From contig JAGRBY010000018.1 in the NCBI GenBank assembly GCA_020433835.1, positions 1 to 30,226 of the forward strand: a stretch of DNA of 30,226 bases, written 5' to 3'. The stretch's first letter is position 1, and each line of letters opens with the position of its first letter. This DNA is from Anaerolineae bacterium (GTDB taxonomy: Bacteria; Chloroflexota; Anaerolineae; 4572-78; J111). Below the pieces are notes generated by a model. The model was not told the DNA's origin. It was given only the letters and a program-made list of their open reading frames with translations, and did no database searches. A program made the translations under genes and the position numbers. Positions 17,014 through 24,537 of the stretch are shown one piece after another.

Positions 17014-17913
17014 TTAAGCGCAGCCTCGTCCTCGACGTCTATTTTCGGCTGCATCTTCCGTAATCTGCAAAATATCGGCAAATGGCCCATCTTCACTGGA
17101 TACAACGCCGACCACCAATTTCATAAAGTCCGACTCGCGGGTTTCGCCATCGATATCTTGGTAAACAAGCTTGCCAAGTTCTCGCGAACGAAAATCATAA
17201 AAAACCTGAACTTCTTCATTAAAGCGTTGCATGATAGATTTACAAATTTTAGAACTCACCTCGGGCGAGGTAATAATAATAAAATCGTTATCAGAAGCTT
17301 GGCCGATAAAATCGTTTATGGTGCCCTGTGTCTCAACGGCTTCCCGCATGAGGTCGGCCAAAAAAACCAATACTTCGTTAACGTGAATGGGGCCGAGGGC
17401 TTCTTTAAATGCATTGCCATTTCGAATACCAAAATAAAGCAGTTCCCAGGGCGTGGTTGAGTCTTTCACCTGCTTTAACTGCTCTTCGATCAGCTTGCCA
17501 GCCGGTAAGTTGGTTACCGGATGGGTTAAAGCCTCACGCTTCGAGCGCCGGATGGCTCCTTCAACTCTCAGCTTGAGTTCTTCAATGTCAAAGGGTTTGG
17601 TGATGTAATCATCAGCACCTAATTCCAAACCGGCAATTTTATCGCTACGCTCATCCTTTTGGGTTAAAAAGATGATGGGTACATAGCTGGTACGGGTATT
17701 GCTTCGCAAACTTCGACAGATTTCATAACCGTCGATATCCGGAAGTTGAATATCAAGCACAACAACATTCGGCAGTTTTCGACGGCAGATCTCAAGCGCT
17801 TCGCTGCCGCGATTAGCAACCAGCACTTCATAGCCCTGCGAGTCGAAATAGATACGTAACATTTTAGAAATATCAATATCATCTTCTACAACCAAGATGC
17901 GGCCGTTACCCAT
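17014..17913 (-). CDS. Response regulator: receiver plus degenerate GGDEF-like domain
   Basis: Residues 1-125 are a receiver domain with Glu10/Asp11, phosphoacceptor Asp54 (VVLDIQLPDIDG), Thr84 and Lys106. The second domain (about 130-295) begins HPVTNLPAGK, like the DPLTGLPNR opening of diguanylate cyclases, and ends with the FADILQITEDAAENRR helix. Where GGDEF should stand it reads DFIGQASDNDF (201-211), so the two glycines and the catalytic acidic pair are lost. It should not make cyclic-di-GMP but could bind nucleotide or act as a scaffold. A paralogue with the same replacement is at 29380-30226. GAGG lies six bases before the ATG. It follows the AAR-like gene by 30 bp and precedes the kinase gene by 103 bp, so it probably belongs to both transcript and phosphorelay. 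Confidence 0.9.
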   Translation of the reverse strand: MGNGRILVVEDDIDISKMLRIYFDSQGYEVLVANRGSEALEICRRKLPNVVVLDIQLPDIDGYEICRSLRSNTRTSYVPIIFLTQKDERSDKIAGLELGADDYITKPFDIEELKLRVEGAIRRSKREALTHPVTNLPAGKLIEEQLKQVKDSTTPWELLYFGIRNGNAFKEALGPIHVNEVLVFLADLMREAVETQGTINDFIGQASDNDFIIITSPEVSSKICKSIMQRFNEEVQVFYDFRSRELGKLVYQDIDGETRESDFMKLVVGVVSSEDGPFADILQITEDAAENRRRGRGCA

Positions 17914-17943
17914 GATTAACCTCGCTTCTCGCTGTTACTATCT

Positions 17944-19062
17944 TTATGATAGCTCATGTTTAGGAATTAACCCAGTTGCGTGAGTTTGTTTTTGATGTGC
18001 TCTTTGTCGAATTTGATGAATACTTTCATCAGTAATTGCGTGTTCAAAACTGCGGAAACCACTAACGGTAAAGCCATGTCGGGCGGCCATATGGGCCATA
18101 TTTTCCACTTGTGCCAATGAGATGGCTTTGCCTAACGTATAACTTTGATAATGCCCCTCTAAGGCTAACGTTATAGTTTCAGCCATACAGGCAAACGCCA
18201 TGCGTGGCGGAAAACCAAAATCAAAATTAAAATCAACCTGGCCGGGAACACGCACCATACCGCCTTCTATCACCAAAACGTCATCCCGCTTCTCAACCAC
18301 TTGTCTCGATACATCGCGTGGGCGAGCCACATCACAAATGACTGAGCCACTTTTTAGATGATGAGGCTCTATAATCGTCTCGATAGCATTGGTGACGGTT
18401 AAAATCATATCCGCCTGGCGCAAATCTTCCATATTCGTACTGATACGAACCTGGCCTTGGCCTTGCTGATGCACAAGGGACTTAATCTCTTTTAAGGCTG
18501 CAAGATTGCGGCCTACGAGGATGATTTCAGCCACATGCGTACTTAGCAATTGGGCACAGACCTTACCAATAGACCCAGTGGCCCCTACAACCGCCGCCGT
18601 AGCCTGTGCCGGATTGATGCTCATCTGTCGAGCTGCTTCTAGCGTGCCCTCTACAGCCGTAGCAATTGTGTAACTATCGCCCGTGGTGACCGGAATATCT
18701 AAGTGTTTAGCAATGGTTAAACCACCATCACCCACCACAGAGGTAAACCCCCCTAACCCCAAAATTTTAGCACCCAAACGCTGGGCTAATTTGCCGGTAG
18801 CAATAATTTTTTTATATACGGTCTCCGGCGGCAAAGACAGCATTTGGGCCGGCGTTAGTGGGCAGGCAATAAACCAGCCTTCAATCTCTTTCCCCGTTGC
18901 AAGTGATCGAATCCCTGTAATATGTGAAATGTAGACAGGTGGAAAATATCGCGAAAAAAAGTTTATAGCTGACTCGGGTAGAATCTTTCCAAGGAGCGGA
19001 TATTTACGTTGCACATCGCGCTTTGGATCAACAGGATGAATAATAAAAGCAAAATTATCCAT
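17944..19062 (-). CDS. Acyl-[acyl-carrier-protein] reductase (AAR)-like oxidoreductase
   Basis: The 372 residues resemble the long-chain acyl-ACP reductase of cyanobacteria, which turns acyl-ACP into fatty aldehyde with NADPH. Matching landmarks in order are LGLGGFTSVV (102-110), TTGDSYTIATAVEG (126-139), the Rossmann loop VVGATGSIGKVCAQLL (158-173), VICDVARPRDV, VIEGGMV, and FACMAETITLALEGHY (290-305), whose Cys292 lies where the cyanobacterial enzyme has its acyl-thioester cysteine. The C terminus keeps ISLAQVENMAHMAARHGF. Automatic tools may call it shikimate/quinate dehydrogenase because of the Rossmann fold. The N terminus is longer than in cyanobacteria. It sits 39 bp after a left-handed beta-helix protein gene and downstream of an alpha/beta hydrolase, with no deformylating oxygenase visible. 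The substrate in this organism is therefore unproven. Confidence 0.85.
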   Translation of the reverse strand: MDNFAFIIHPVDPKRDVQRKYPLLGKILPESAINFFSRYFPPVYISHITGIRSLATGKEIEGWFIACPLTPAQMLSLPPETVYKKIIATGKLAQRLGAKILGLGGFTSVVGDGGLTIAKHLDIPVTTGDSYTIATAVEGTLEAARQMSINPAQATAAVVGATGSIGKVCAQLLSTHVAEIILVGRNLAALKEIKSLVHQQGQGQVRISTNMEDLRQADMILTVTNAIETIIEPHHLKSGSVICDVARPRDVSRQVVEKRDDVLVIEGGMVRVPGQVDFNFDFGFPPRMAFACMAETITLALEGHYQSYTLGKAISLAQVENMAHMAARHGFTVSGFRSFEHAITDESIHQIRQRAHQKQTHATGLIPKHELS

Positions 19063-19101
19063 AAAGCAAGGATGCCTCTGGTGCAGATTTGTTAGGTTTT
19101 T

Positions 19102-20424
19102 CTAATTGGTCGACTCAACAATTTTTTCTGTTGACATCGAGTCGTTGTTCATGAACAGTTCATGGTGATACTGAGGAATATGTTTTTGGTCAGGATAATT
19201 ATGATGGTCGCTATCTTCAAAACGTACGTTTTCTGTAATTATAGTCCGTTCTTGCTTGGCGAACAACACCACATCTGACTCAATGCTGCGAGCTGGGTAT
19301 ATAATATGTCCGGAACCAATTCGGCAGTTGTGGCCAACACATCCCCCCAACACCGGCAGTTCCACGTTGCGATATTCTCCCTGATGGAAAACTTTTATGG
19401 GTTTAGCCAACAAATTGAAATCGGTAAAAGTATTACCGGCTCCAATAAATGTATCACGGCCAACAATGCAAGCTTGCAAACATGTATTTTGAGCCACCAT
19501 GGAATTTTCCATTAAGGTTGTCAAAAACAGGGCGGCTCGGAAAGGAATATAGCAGCCATCACCCACCACGCTCACCATAAGTTGAGCACCTTGCATAATG
19601 TTGACGTTATTCCCAATTAAGCTGGCGTTGATAACACAGCCGGGGCCGATAGTAACATTATCCCCAATAATTGTAGGGCCTTGAATAATAGCAGCGGGAT
19701 CGATCTGCGTATTTCGGCCTACAATCACCAAAGCCGATGATGATAAAAACTGTTTGCGCTCTAACAGAGAACGCCACAACACTTTAAGCATCACCGACAG
19801 GTTATCGAGCGATTTTTCAATACGCGCCCCGTAGGCAAACATTCCAAACGGGCAGTTGGCGATAAAAATATGAACCCAGTTATCAATCGACAAAAAAGCA
19901 CGCAGCGGAACTTCAAAAAGAAGCTCTTTACGTTCGTTCGACATATAGGTTGGAACGCGATAATATCCAATTTCGGTCGACATCGTATCAATAACAATGG
20001 GCTTCGGCACAACATCGCCAATTGTAGTACCATCGGGGTAGTAAAATAAGTCGGCTACATAGACATCGCCTTGCAGATGTATATTAGCCGATAGAGGCAA
20101 AGCGTGGGTAACTATAGCCTTATCGTTTTGCGAAAAAGCAATTTGGGCTGCCTCACCCGAGTCTCGGGCACGCGAAAGAAACTCTTTGAAGAGAGTCTCA
20201 TCAAAGAAAAGATTATCTCGGTAAACAACAACTTCATCAGATACAATTTCAGGCGGGAGAAAAGATGCGCTTCTAAGAGAACTACATTCAACTTCTTCAT
20301 GGCAATAGGGGCTGAGTATATCCCGTTGATACAGCCACAAAGGCTTATTCATAATGCGTAGATCGCGCGCAAACTCATTAAATGGGCTAATGAGCGTCTG
20401 GTCCCGAATAATAATCTTTTTCAT
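19102..20424 (-). CDS. Left-handed beta-helix (hexapeptide repeat) protein, possible acyl- or nucleotidyltransferase
   Basis: Residues about 232-375 are hexapeptide repeats of the left-handed beta-helix type (IVGRNTQIDPAAIIQG, TIIGDNVTIGPGCVINASLIG, IVGRDTFIGAGNTFTD, CVGHNCRIGSGHIIYPAR), as in the acetyltransferase halves of GlmU and related sugar-nucleotide enzymes. The first 230 residues are not a canonical nucleotidyltransferase. The opening IRDQTLISPFNEFARDLR only faintly recalls the GlmU-like family and lacks a clear GxGxxMxP loop. A C-terminal tail of about 50 residues is rich in His, Asp and Asn. No signal peptide or membrane helix is seen. It is encoded 39 bp before the AAR-like gene and 118 bp after a hydrolase gene. 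An acyl-transfer role alongside the AAR-like protein is attractive, but it is inference. Confidence 0.75.
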   Translation of the reverse strand: MKKIIIRDQTLISPFNEFARDLRIMNKPLWLYQRDILSPYCHEEVECSSLRSASFLPPEIVSDEVVVYRDNLFFDETLFKEFLSRARDSGEAAQIAFSQNDKAIVTHALPLSANIHLQGDVYVADLFYYPDGTTIGDVVPKPIVIDTMSTEIGYYRVPTYMSNERKELLFEVPLRAFLSIDNWVHIFIANCPFGMFAYGARIEKSLDNLSVMLKVLWRSLLERKQFLSSSALVIVGRNTQIDPAAIIQGPTIIGDNVTIGPGCVINASLIGNNVNIMQGAQLMVSVVGDGCYIPFRAALFLTTLMENSMVAQNTCLQACIVGRDTFIGAGNTFTDFNLLAKPIKVFHQGEYRNVELPVLGGCVGHNCRIGSGHIIYPARSIESDVVLFAKQERTIITENVRFEDSDHHNYPDQKHIPQYHHELFMNNDSMSTEKIVESTN

Positions 20425-20542
20425 ATGTTAGAGTTCAGCTATCTGTCAACAGATTTTTAATAGAAAGCTTAACGGTGTAAACGGCACGCTGCCACAGTTT
20501 TATCCGTATGCCTCATCGTACCGTAGACAGACACCTTATTAT

Positions 20543-21352
20543 TTAAGCACCATTAAGAGCCTCAAACTGATACATCAGAAACTCAACCAAATTTTCATTA
20601 AAAGATTGTGGTTCATCTAACATTGGAAAGTGTCCCGATCCGGACATCATCAATACACGTGATAAAGGCGCGTTATTGGTGATAACATTAGCCTGGGTTG
20701 GTGCGACGACATTATCACCCACACCATAAATACCCATCACTGGGGTAGTAATACCGGGCAGTTGCGGTCTGAGATCGGTTTTATGTAACGAACTAATACT
20801 GGAGAAGAATGCTTCAAGCGTAGTGCGTGAGAGATCGCGGGTAATCATTTTATACCAGGCATGCCAGTCATTAACGACATACGGGGAGAATACTCTAATC
20901 CCAAGCCGCAGTGCTTGAGGCATTTGCCACACCAGCGACGCAATCCAGGGTTTGCCTGCCAGTCGAAGAAAGATATTTAACGAATTCCCAACAATTGGAG
21001 AACCAACAACAATAACTCTTTTTACTCGATTAGGTTTTGCTAAGGCTAAAGAGATAGCCACAGTTCCACCCATCGAATGGCCTACAATAGGAGCGGCTTC
21101 AATACCGAGCCGATCCATAAATTGGTCAACTAAAGATACAAAATCACCGAGGTCATAGCGACTGCGAAATTTACCCGATTCGCCAAACCCCCAAAAATCT
21201 AACGCATAACATCGATATTGCCCTTTAAGGGCCTCCATCGTTTGTAACCAATACCCCCAAGACCCTAGCCATCCATGGAGAAGAATAACTGGCTGACCAC
21301 GACCGTAGGCCTCATAATGTACAATTCCTTGATCGGTTACAATAGAACTCAC
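20543..21352 (-). CDS. Alpha/beta hydrolase with intact catalytic triad
   Basis: The 269-residue protein is an alpha/beta hydrolase, probably an esterase, lipase-like or C-C hydrolase of small acyl substrates. LLHGWLGSWGYW (24-35) forms the oxyanion region, GHSMGG carries the nucleophile Ser93, Asp213 lies in GVGDNVV, and His241 in GSGHFPML. A hydrophobic cap (about 125-170) covers the site. It aligns from residue 1 with the product at 10267-11067 (GxVHYEAxGRGxPVxxLHGWLGSW), which has Ala in place of the serine, so the two genes arose by duplication. The start is GTG with GAGG six bases upstream. It is the first gene of the run leading through the beta-helix, AAR-like, regulator and kinase genes, and two tight hairpins lie in its 5' region. 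Confidence 0.93.
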   Translation of the reverse strand: MSSIVTDQGIVHYEAYGRGQPVILLHGWLGSWGYWLQTMEALKGQYRCYALDFWGFGESGKFRSRYDLGDFVSLVDQFMDRLGIEAAPIVGHSMGGTVAISLALAKPNRVKRVIVVGSPIVGNSLNIFLRLAGKPWIASLVWQMPQALRLGIRVFSPYVVNDWHAWYKMITRDLSRTTLEAFFSSISSLHKTDLRPQLPGITTPVMGIYGVGDNVVAPTQANVITNNAPLSRVLMMSGSGHFPMLDEPQSFNENLVEFLMYQFEALNGA

Positions 21353-21367
21353 GGATGGCCTCTACAA

Positions 21368-21435
21368 AGTGGCTTTATAACTACTTGATAAAAAGCCACT
21401 CTAAAGAATTAGCTTTGCGCTAGGCAAAGCTAATT
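21368..21435. repeat. Two adjacent perfect inverted repeats between the GTPase and hydrolase genes
   Basis: AGTGGCTTT (21368-21376) pairs with AAAGCCACT (21392-21400), and seven bases on, AATTAGCTTTGC (21407-21418) pairs perfectly with GCAAAGCTAATT (21424-21435) around a 5-nt loop. On the minus strand, the reading direction here, no long U-run follows either stem. They could be a weak double terminator for the GTPase gene or a leader structure for the hydrolase operon. Confidence 0.7.
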
Positions 21436-21525
21436 AATCTTTCAAACGTTTTTAAGAGAACCGCCAAAGGCGTGATAAGCGGTATACATAAGAACTGACG
21501 TTAAATTGTTAAAGAAACTCAGCCT

Positions 21526-22065
21526 TTACTCTTCTTCAGTCTGCATATTTTCTAAAATCGAGTAAAGTAACTCCAGCAACACATTCTTAACGGTTTCTTT
21601 ATCTCGAGCAACACATCCAAGTACTTTAACATCTCGGTCAATCTTAAGCGCAATACGTACATCTTCCGGTGACCAAGCATCGGGTAAATCTTGCTTATTT
21701 GCCGCGATAACATAGGGAGTGCTGGCATAGCTGGAGAAAACCTCTAAAATATGGCGGGCTTCTCTAAAAGTTTCGGGCCTGACACTGTCAACCAAAACAA
21801 TAAAGCCCAACATTCCTTCAGACAATATTTCCCACATGAAATCAAAACGTCTTTGTCCCGGTGTACCAAAGAGATAAAGACCCAGATCATCATCTACTGT
21901 AATCCGGCCAAAGTCCATGGCCACGGTGGTGTCTTCTTTAACACGCTCTGCGTCGCTCGATATCTTTCGCTCGGTAGCAACAACATCAATTTCGCTGACG
22001 CTTTGAATAAATTCGGTTTTGCCGGCACTAAATGGCCCTGTGATCACCATTTTAACGGTTTGCAT
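21526..22065 (-). CDS. Small Ras-like GTPase (MglA/conservon-type)
   Basis: This 179-residue single-domain GTPase has the P-loop GPFSAGKT (10-17), a switch I region with Thr46/Thr47, the G3 element FGTPGQRRF (67-74) and the G4 specificity motif NKQD (123-126). The G3 lacks the usual Asp at its start and reads FGTPGQ, as in the bacterial subfamily that includes the conservon CvnD and relatives of gliding GTPase MglA. Such GTPases act as molecular switches in polarity or signal complexes, often with roadblock or PATAN partners. Here the PATAN/DUF4388 gene is directly upstream, 117 bp away on the same strand. No MglB/roadblock protein is seen in the window, and switch glutamine Gln71 is kept. 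Confidence 0.93.
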   Translation of the reverse strand: MQTVKMVITGPFSAGKTEFIQSVSEIDVVATERKISSDAERVKEDTTVAMDFGRITVDDDLGLYLFGTPGQRRFDFMWEILSEGMLGFIVLVDSVRPETFREARHILEVFSSYASTPYVIAANKQDLPDAWSPEDVRIALKIDRDVKVLGCVARDKETVKNVLLELLYSILENMQTEEE

Positions 22066-22131
22066 CGGATTGACATACCTCGATAAGAACTTTAAAGGGT
22101 GCTAAATGGATTTGTACAAGTCGTAGGTCGG

Positions 22132-22158
22132 TGTAAAACGAGCAATATTGCTTTTACA
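22132..22158. repeat. Small palindromic hairpin between PATAN and GTPase genes
   Basis: TGTAAAA (22132-22138) and TTTTACA (22152-22158) flank the self-complementary GCAATATTGC. It sits about 25 nt past the DUF4388 stop. It may partly end that transcript, but there is no good U-run. Confidence 0.35.
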
Positions 22159-22182
22159 AATTACAAACGGGAAGTTACAACG

Positions 22183-23016
22183 CTAGATTCGCTTAATTCT
22201 ATCGATAAGCTTGGTCACAACACTGCGTTTTTCAGCCGGAGACTGGGCAGCAATTTTCTTACCCCTACGTGAAACAGGTGGCTTGGCTCGCTGTTGTTGC
22301 AACCCCTCAGGCCGAGTCAACTCTACAATTCCAGCTTGAAGCATGCCGTATACAATTTTTCTAATCTGGAATTCATCCATGTTGTTGTTTTGGGCGATTT
22401 GCTTTACAGAGTTACGAGGATGAATGTGAGAGATAACACGCCAATCATCTTGGGTCAGCTTCACATCACGCAGTGGCTTATCTGTAATCTTGAGAGCGAT
22501 AGTCGACAAATCGGGCAGTTCATCTTGCAACTGCTTTCCTTCTTGGATACGACGACTACCCTCAAGAATAACGTTGTCAAGGTTAAGGGGAACCGTTATC
22601 TTGTCTTTGGCCGGCAACACATCCTGGTCAAACAAAAACGTTCCGTCATTCCAAGTGAAAAGATCATAAACAATGTTAAGCATATAATCTTTCACACCTT
22701 GAACAATGTCAGATCTAGAGACCAGCCGGGCATCCATCAAATATTTGCCCATAACCCTATCTGAAGAACCGTTATACTGATTTTTGACAGTATTAACTTG
22801 CTCTTCAGTAAGTTTGCCCACTTTATACAACATTGCAGCTAAGTGACCTTCATCTGCATCGTTTGTTGCGTGAATTAGGCGACCATCCTTAAAATGCAAC
22901 ATTGCACTTTGGCTGGTTTGATCATTGAGGCTCAACTTTCCGGTTTTTCTGGCCATATTGACCAAATTCAGAAGTTGAGTTGTGCTGAAGTCTTGTAGCC
23001 TACCTTTTAATGCCAT
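22183..23016 (-). CDS. PATAN/DUF4388 domain protein
   Basis: The N-terminal half (about 1-120) is a DUF4388/PATAN domain: MALKGRLQDFSTTQLLNLVNMARKTGKLSL, then a beta segment AMLHFKDGRLIHATNDADEGHLAAMLYKVGKLTEEQV. A second section (about 125-230) includes DLFTWNDGTFLFDQDV and a winged-helix-like stretch HPRNSVKQIAQNNNMDEFQIRKIVYGMLQAGIVELT. The tail is basic and Pro/Arg/Lys-rich. PATAN proteins are adaptors found with receivers and small GTPases. In this window the GTPase gene follows in the same direction. There is no signal peptide or membrane segment. A near-perfect promoter stands at 23079-23107 and an AGGTG lies just before the ATG. Target binding is unknown. Confidence 0.88.
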   Translation of the reverse strand: MALKGRLQDFSTTQLLNLVNMARKTGKLSLNDQTSQSAMLHFKDGRLIHATNDADEGHLAAMLYKVGKLTEEQVNTVKNQYNGSSDRVMGKYLMDARLVSRSDIVQGVKDYMLNIVYDLFTWNDGTFLFDQDVLPAKDKITVPLNLDNVILEGSRRIQEGKQLQDELPDLSTIALKITDKPLRDVKLTQDDWRVISHIHPRNSVKQIAQNNNMDEFQIRKIVYGMLQAGIVELTRPEGLQQQRAKPPVSRRGKKIAAQSPAEKRSVVTKLIDRIKRI

Positions 23017-23078
23017 TACACCTTTTATTTACCTCAAATTATGGGGTAAAAGTGTTAAGTTTATTTTGAGGATAGCCT

Positions 23079-23107
23079 ATTATACCTGTTCACTTGTATT
23101 AAGTCAA
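23079..23107 (-). promoter_or_regulatory. Promoter of the PATAN-GTPase genes
   Basis: On the minus strand TTGACT (23102-23107) and a perfect TATAAT (23079-23084) are separated by 17 nt, about 63 bp before the DUF4388 ATG. Confidence 0.85.
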
Positions 23108-23311
23108 CCTCGCTACGCAACAGCTTAACATGGTTTTTAAGTAAAAACGCTCCTTTTTTAGCATTAGCAATGCCCCGGAAGGCTATAAAAACAATACAAT
23201 CCAATACAATTACTATTGAATATAACATGCGCGTTTTAAGAATCCAATAGCGATTATGTCCCAGCTATAACGGTTCAGAATACCTTACAACGTACTTTAT
23301 AGCGTCTAAAC

Positions 23312-23339
23312 TTGGCAACACCTTAAATTCTGCTATTAT
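23312..23339 (+). promoter_or_regulatory. Promoter of the RNase D gene
   Basis: TTGGCA (23312-23317) and TATTAT (23334-23339) are 16 nt apart, 41 bp before the ATG at 23381. Confidence 0.7.
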
Positions 23340-23380
23340 AGGAATATAAATTCAGTAAACGTAAAAACGTACTTGTTACT

Positions 23381-24535
23381 ATGAGTATACCAACTGCTCC
23401 AACAGAACCGAATATTCACCCTGACTGGATAGATACCCCAGACAATCTGGCAAAACTGATAAAAATTTTATCCAATCAACCTTTGGTTGCCGTGGATACC
23501 GAAAGCGATAGCCTTTACAGCTATTTTGAAAAAGTCTGTCTCATTCAGTTTTCAATTCCTAACCAAGATTTTTTGGTTGATCCTCTGGCTGTAGATATTT
23601 CCGGCCTGGCCCCTTTTTTTGCCGATATGGCTATTCAAAAAATATTTCACGCTGCCGAATATGATTTTATGAGCCTTAAGCGTGATTATGGCTTTATTTT
23701 TTCTAACTTGTTCGACACTATGCTGGCTGCCAGAATTTTGGGCTGGTCCCACTACGGTTTAGGGTCACTTTTAAACAAACATTTCAACATTAAGCTAGAC
23801 AAACGGTTTCAACGCTATAACTGGGGGCGTCGGCCTTTGAGCAAAAAGGCGTTAAACTACGCCTGCCTTGACACCCACTATCTCATTCCACTGCGTGAGC
23901 TACAGCTTAAGACATTACTGGAACAAAATCGTCTGCGCGAGGCCTCAGAATCTTTTGAGCGCATGACCCACGTACAACCCACCATAAAAACGTTCGATCC
24001 CGATGACTTCTGGCGGGTAAAACATTCGCGCGATTTAGAACCCCAACAGCAAGCCGTTCTCCGCGAGTTGTTTATTCTGCGCGATACCATTGCCCGCAAA
24101 CTTGATCGCCCCCCCTTTAAAATCATGAACGACTCAACACTTATTGACTTGGCCAAAACGCAACCCTCAAGCCTAACCGATCTTCATCAAACAAAAGGCT
24201 TAAGTACAAAACTGATTGAACATGATGCTTATGCCCTCTTAGAGGCAATTAGTCAAGGCCAAACAACCTTGCCCCCTAAATATCCCGTCAATCACCACCA
24301 ACGTCCTAGTGACAAAATTCTAAATCGCTATGAAACGTTACGTCAATGGCGCAATGATTTGGCGGCCAAGCGTGGGGTTGAACCGGATGTTATTATCAAC
24401 AACCACGACCTTATGAGCATCGCCAAGAAAAATCCCCAAACCATGCGCACCCTGACTAAAATAGGGATTTTAGGCGACTGGCAGCGAGAAACCTACGGCC
24501 AACACCTCCTGCAGGTCTTAAACGAACACTCCTAA
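23381..24535 (+). CDS. rnd: Ribonuclease D
   Basis: RNase D is a 3'-5' exoribonuclease that trims tRNA and other stable RNA ends. The DEDDy catalytic set is visible: Asp39 and Glu41 in VAVDTES, Asp95 in FHAAEYDFMSL, and Tyr160 with Asp164 in NYACLDTHYL. The middle and C-terminal parts (about 215-290 and 310-380) are two HRDC-type helical RNA-binding domains, each with the RxxLA/RDxxA pattern (LFILRDTIARKLDRPPFKI; LRQWRNDLAAKRGVEPDVI). Length (384 aa) is normal. It has its own promoter and ends 2 bp from the stop of the convergent HAD gene. The symbol is assigned by family, and substrates here are unknown. Confidence 0.93.
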   Translation: MSIPTAPTEPNIHPDWIDTPDNLAKLIKILSNQPLVAVDTESDSLYSYFEKVCLIQFSIPNQDFLVDPLAVDISGLAPFFADMAIQKIFHAAEYDFMSLKRDYGFIFSNLFDTMLAARILGWSHYGLGSLLNKHFNIKLDKRFQRYNWGRRPLSKKALNYACLDTHYLIPLRELQLKTLLEQNRLREASESFERMTHVQPTIKTFDPDDFWRVKHSRDLEPQQQAVLRELFILRDTIARKLDRPPFKIMNDSTLIDLAKTQPSSLTDLHQTKGLSTKLIEHDAYALLEAISQGQTTLPPKYPVNHHQRPSDKILNRYETLRQWRNDLAAKRGVEPDVIINNHDLMSIAKKNPQTMRTLTKIGILGDWQRETYGQHLLQVLNEHS

Positions 24536-24537
24536 AT

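Larger units (their letters stand above)
23017..23380. other. Divergent intergenic region between the PATAN and RNase D genes
   Basis: This 364-bp gene-free stretch holds two outward-facing promoters, one near each end (23079-23107 minus and 23312-23339 plus). The A/T-rich middle (about 23110-23310) contains no open frame or RNA gene that I can recognise, only a short direct repeat of AATACAAT around 23192-23211. Confidence 0.65.

Noticed and set aside
16777..17460. Plus-strand open frame of 227 codons
   Set aside because: It lies antisense to the kinase N terminus and the regulator's C-terminal domain, both of which are clear families; no promoter or ribosome-binding site supports it.
17944..19062. 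Shikimate/quinate dehydrogenase identity for the Rossmann protein
   Set aside because: The motif order, the GGFTSVV and FACMAE segments and the C-terminal helix fit acyl-ACP reductase better; the shikimate-binding residues are not seen.
20444..20449. Perfect TTGACA (minus strand) before the beta-helix gene
   Set aside because: It lies only about 20 nt before the ATG and has no usable -10 box at the right spacing.
22294..22764. Plus-strand open frame of 156 codons
   Set aside because: It is antisense to the DUF4388 gene, with no initiation signals or recognisable domain.
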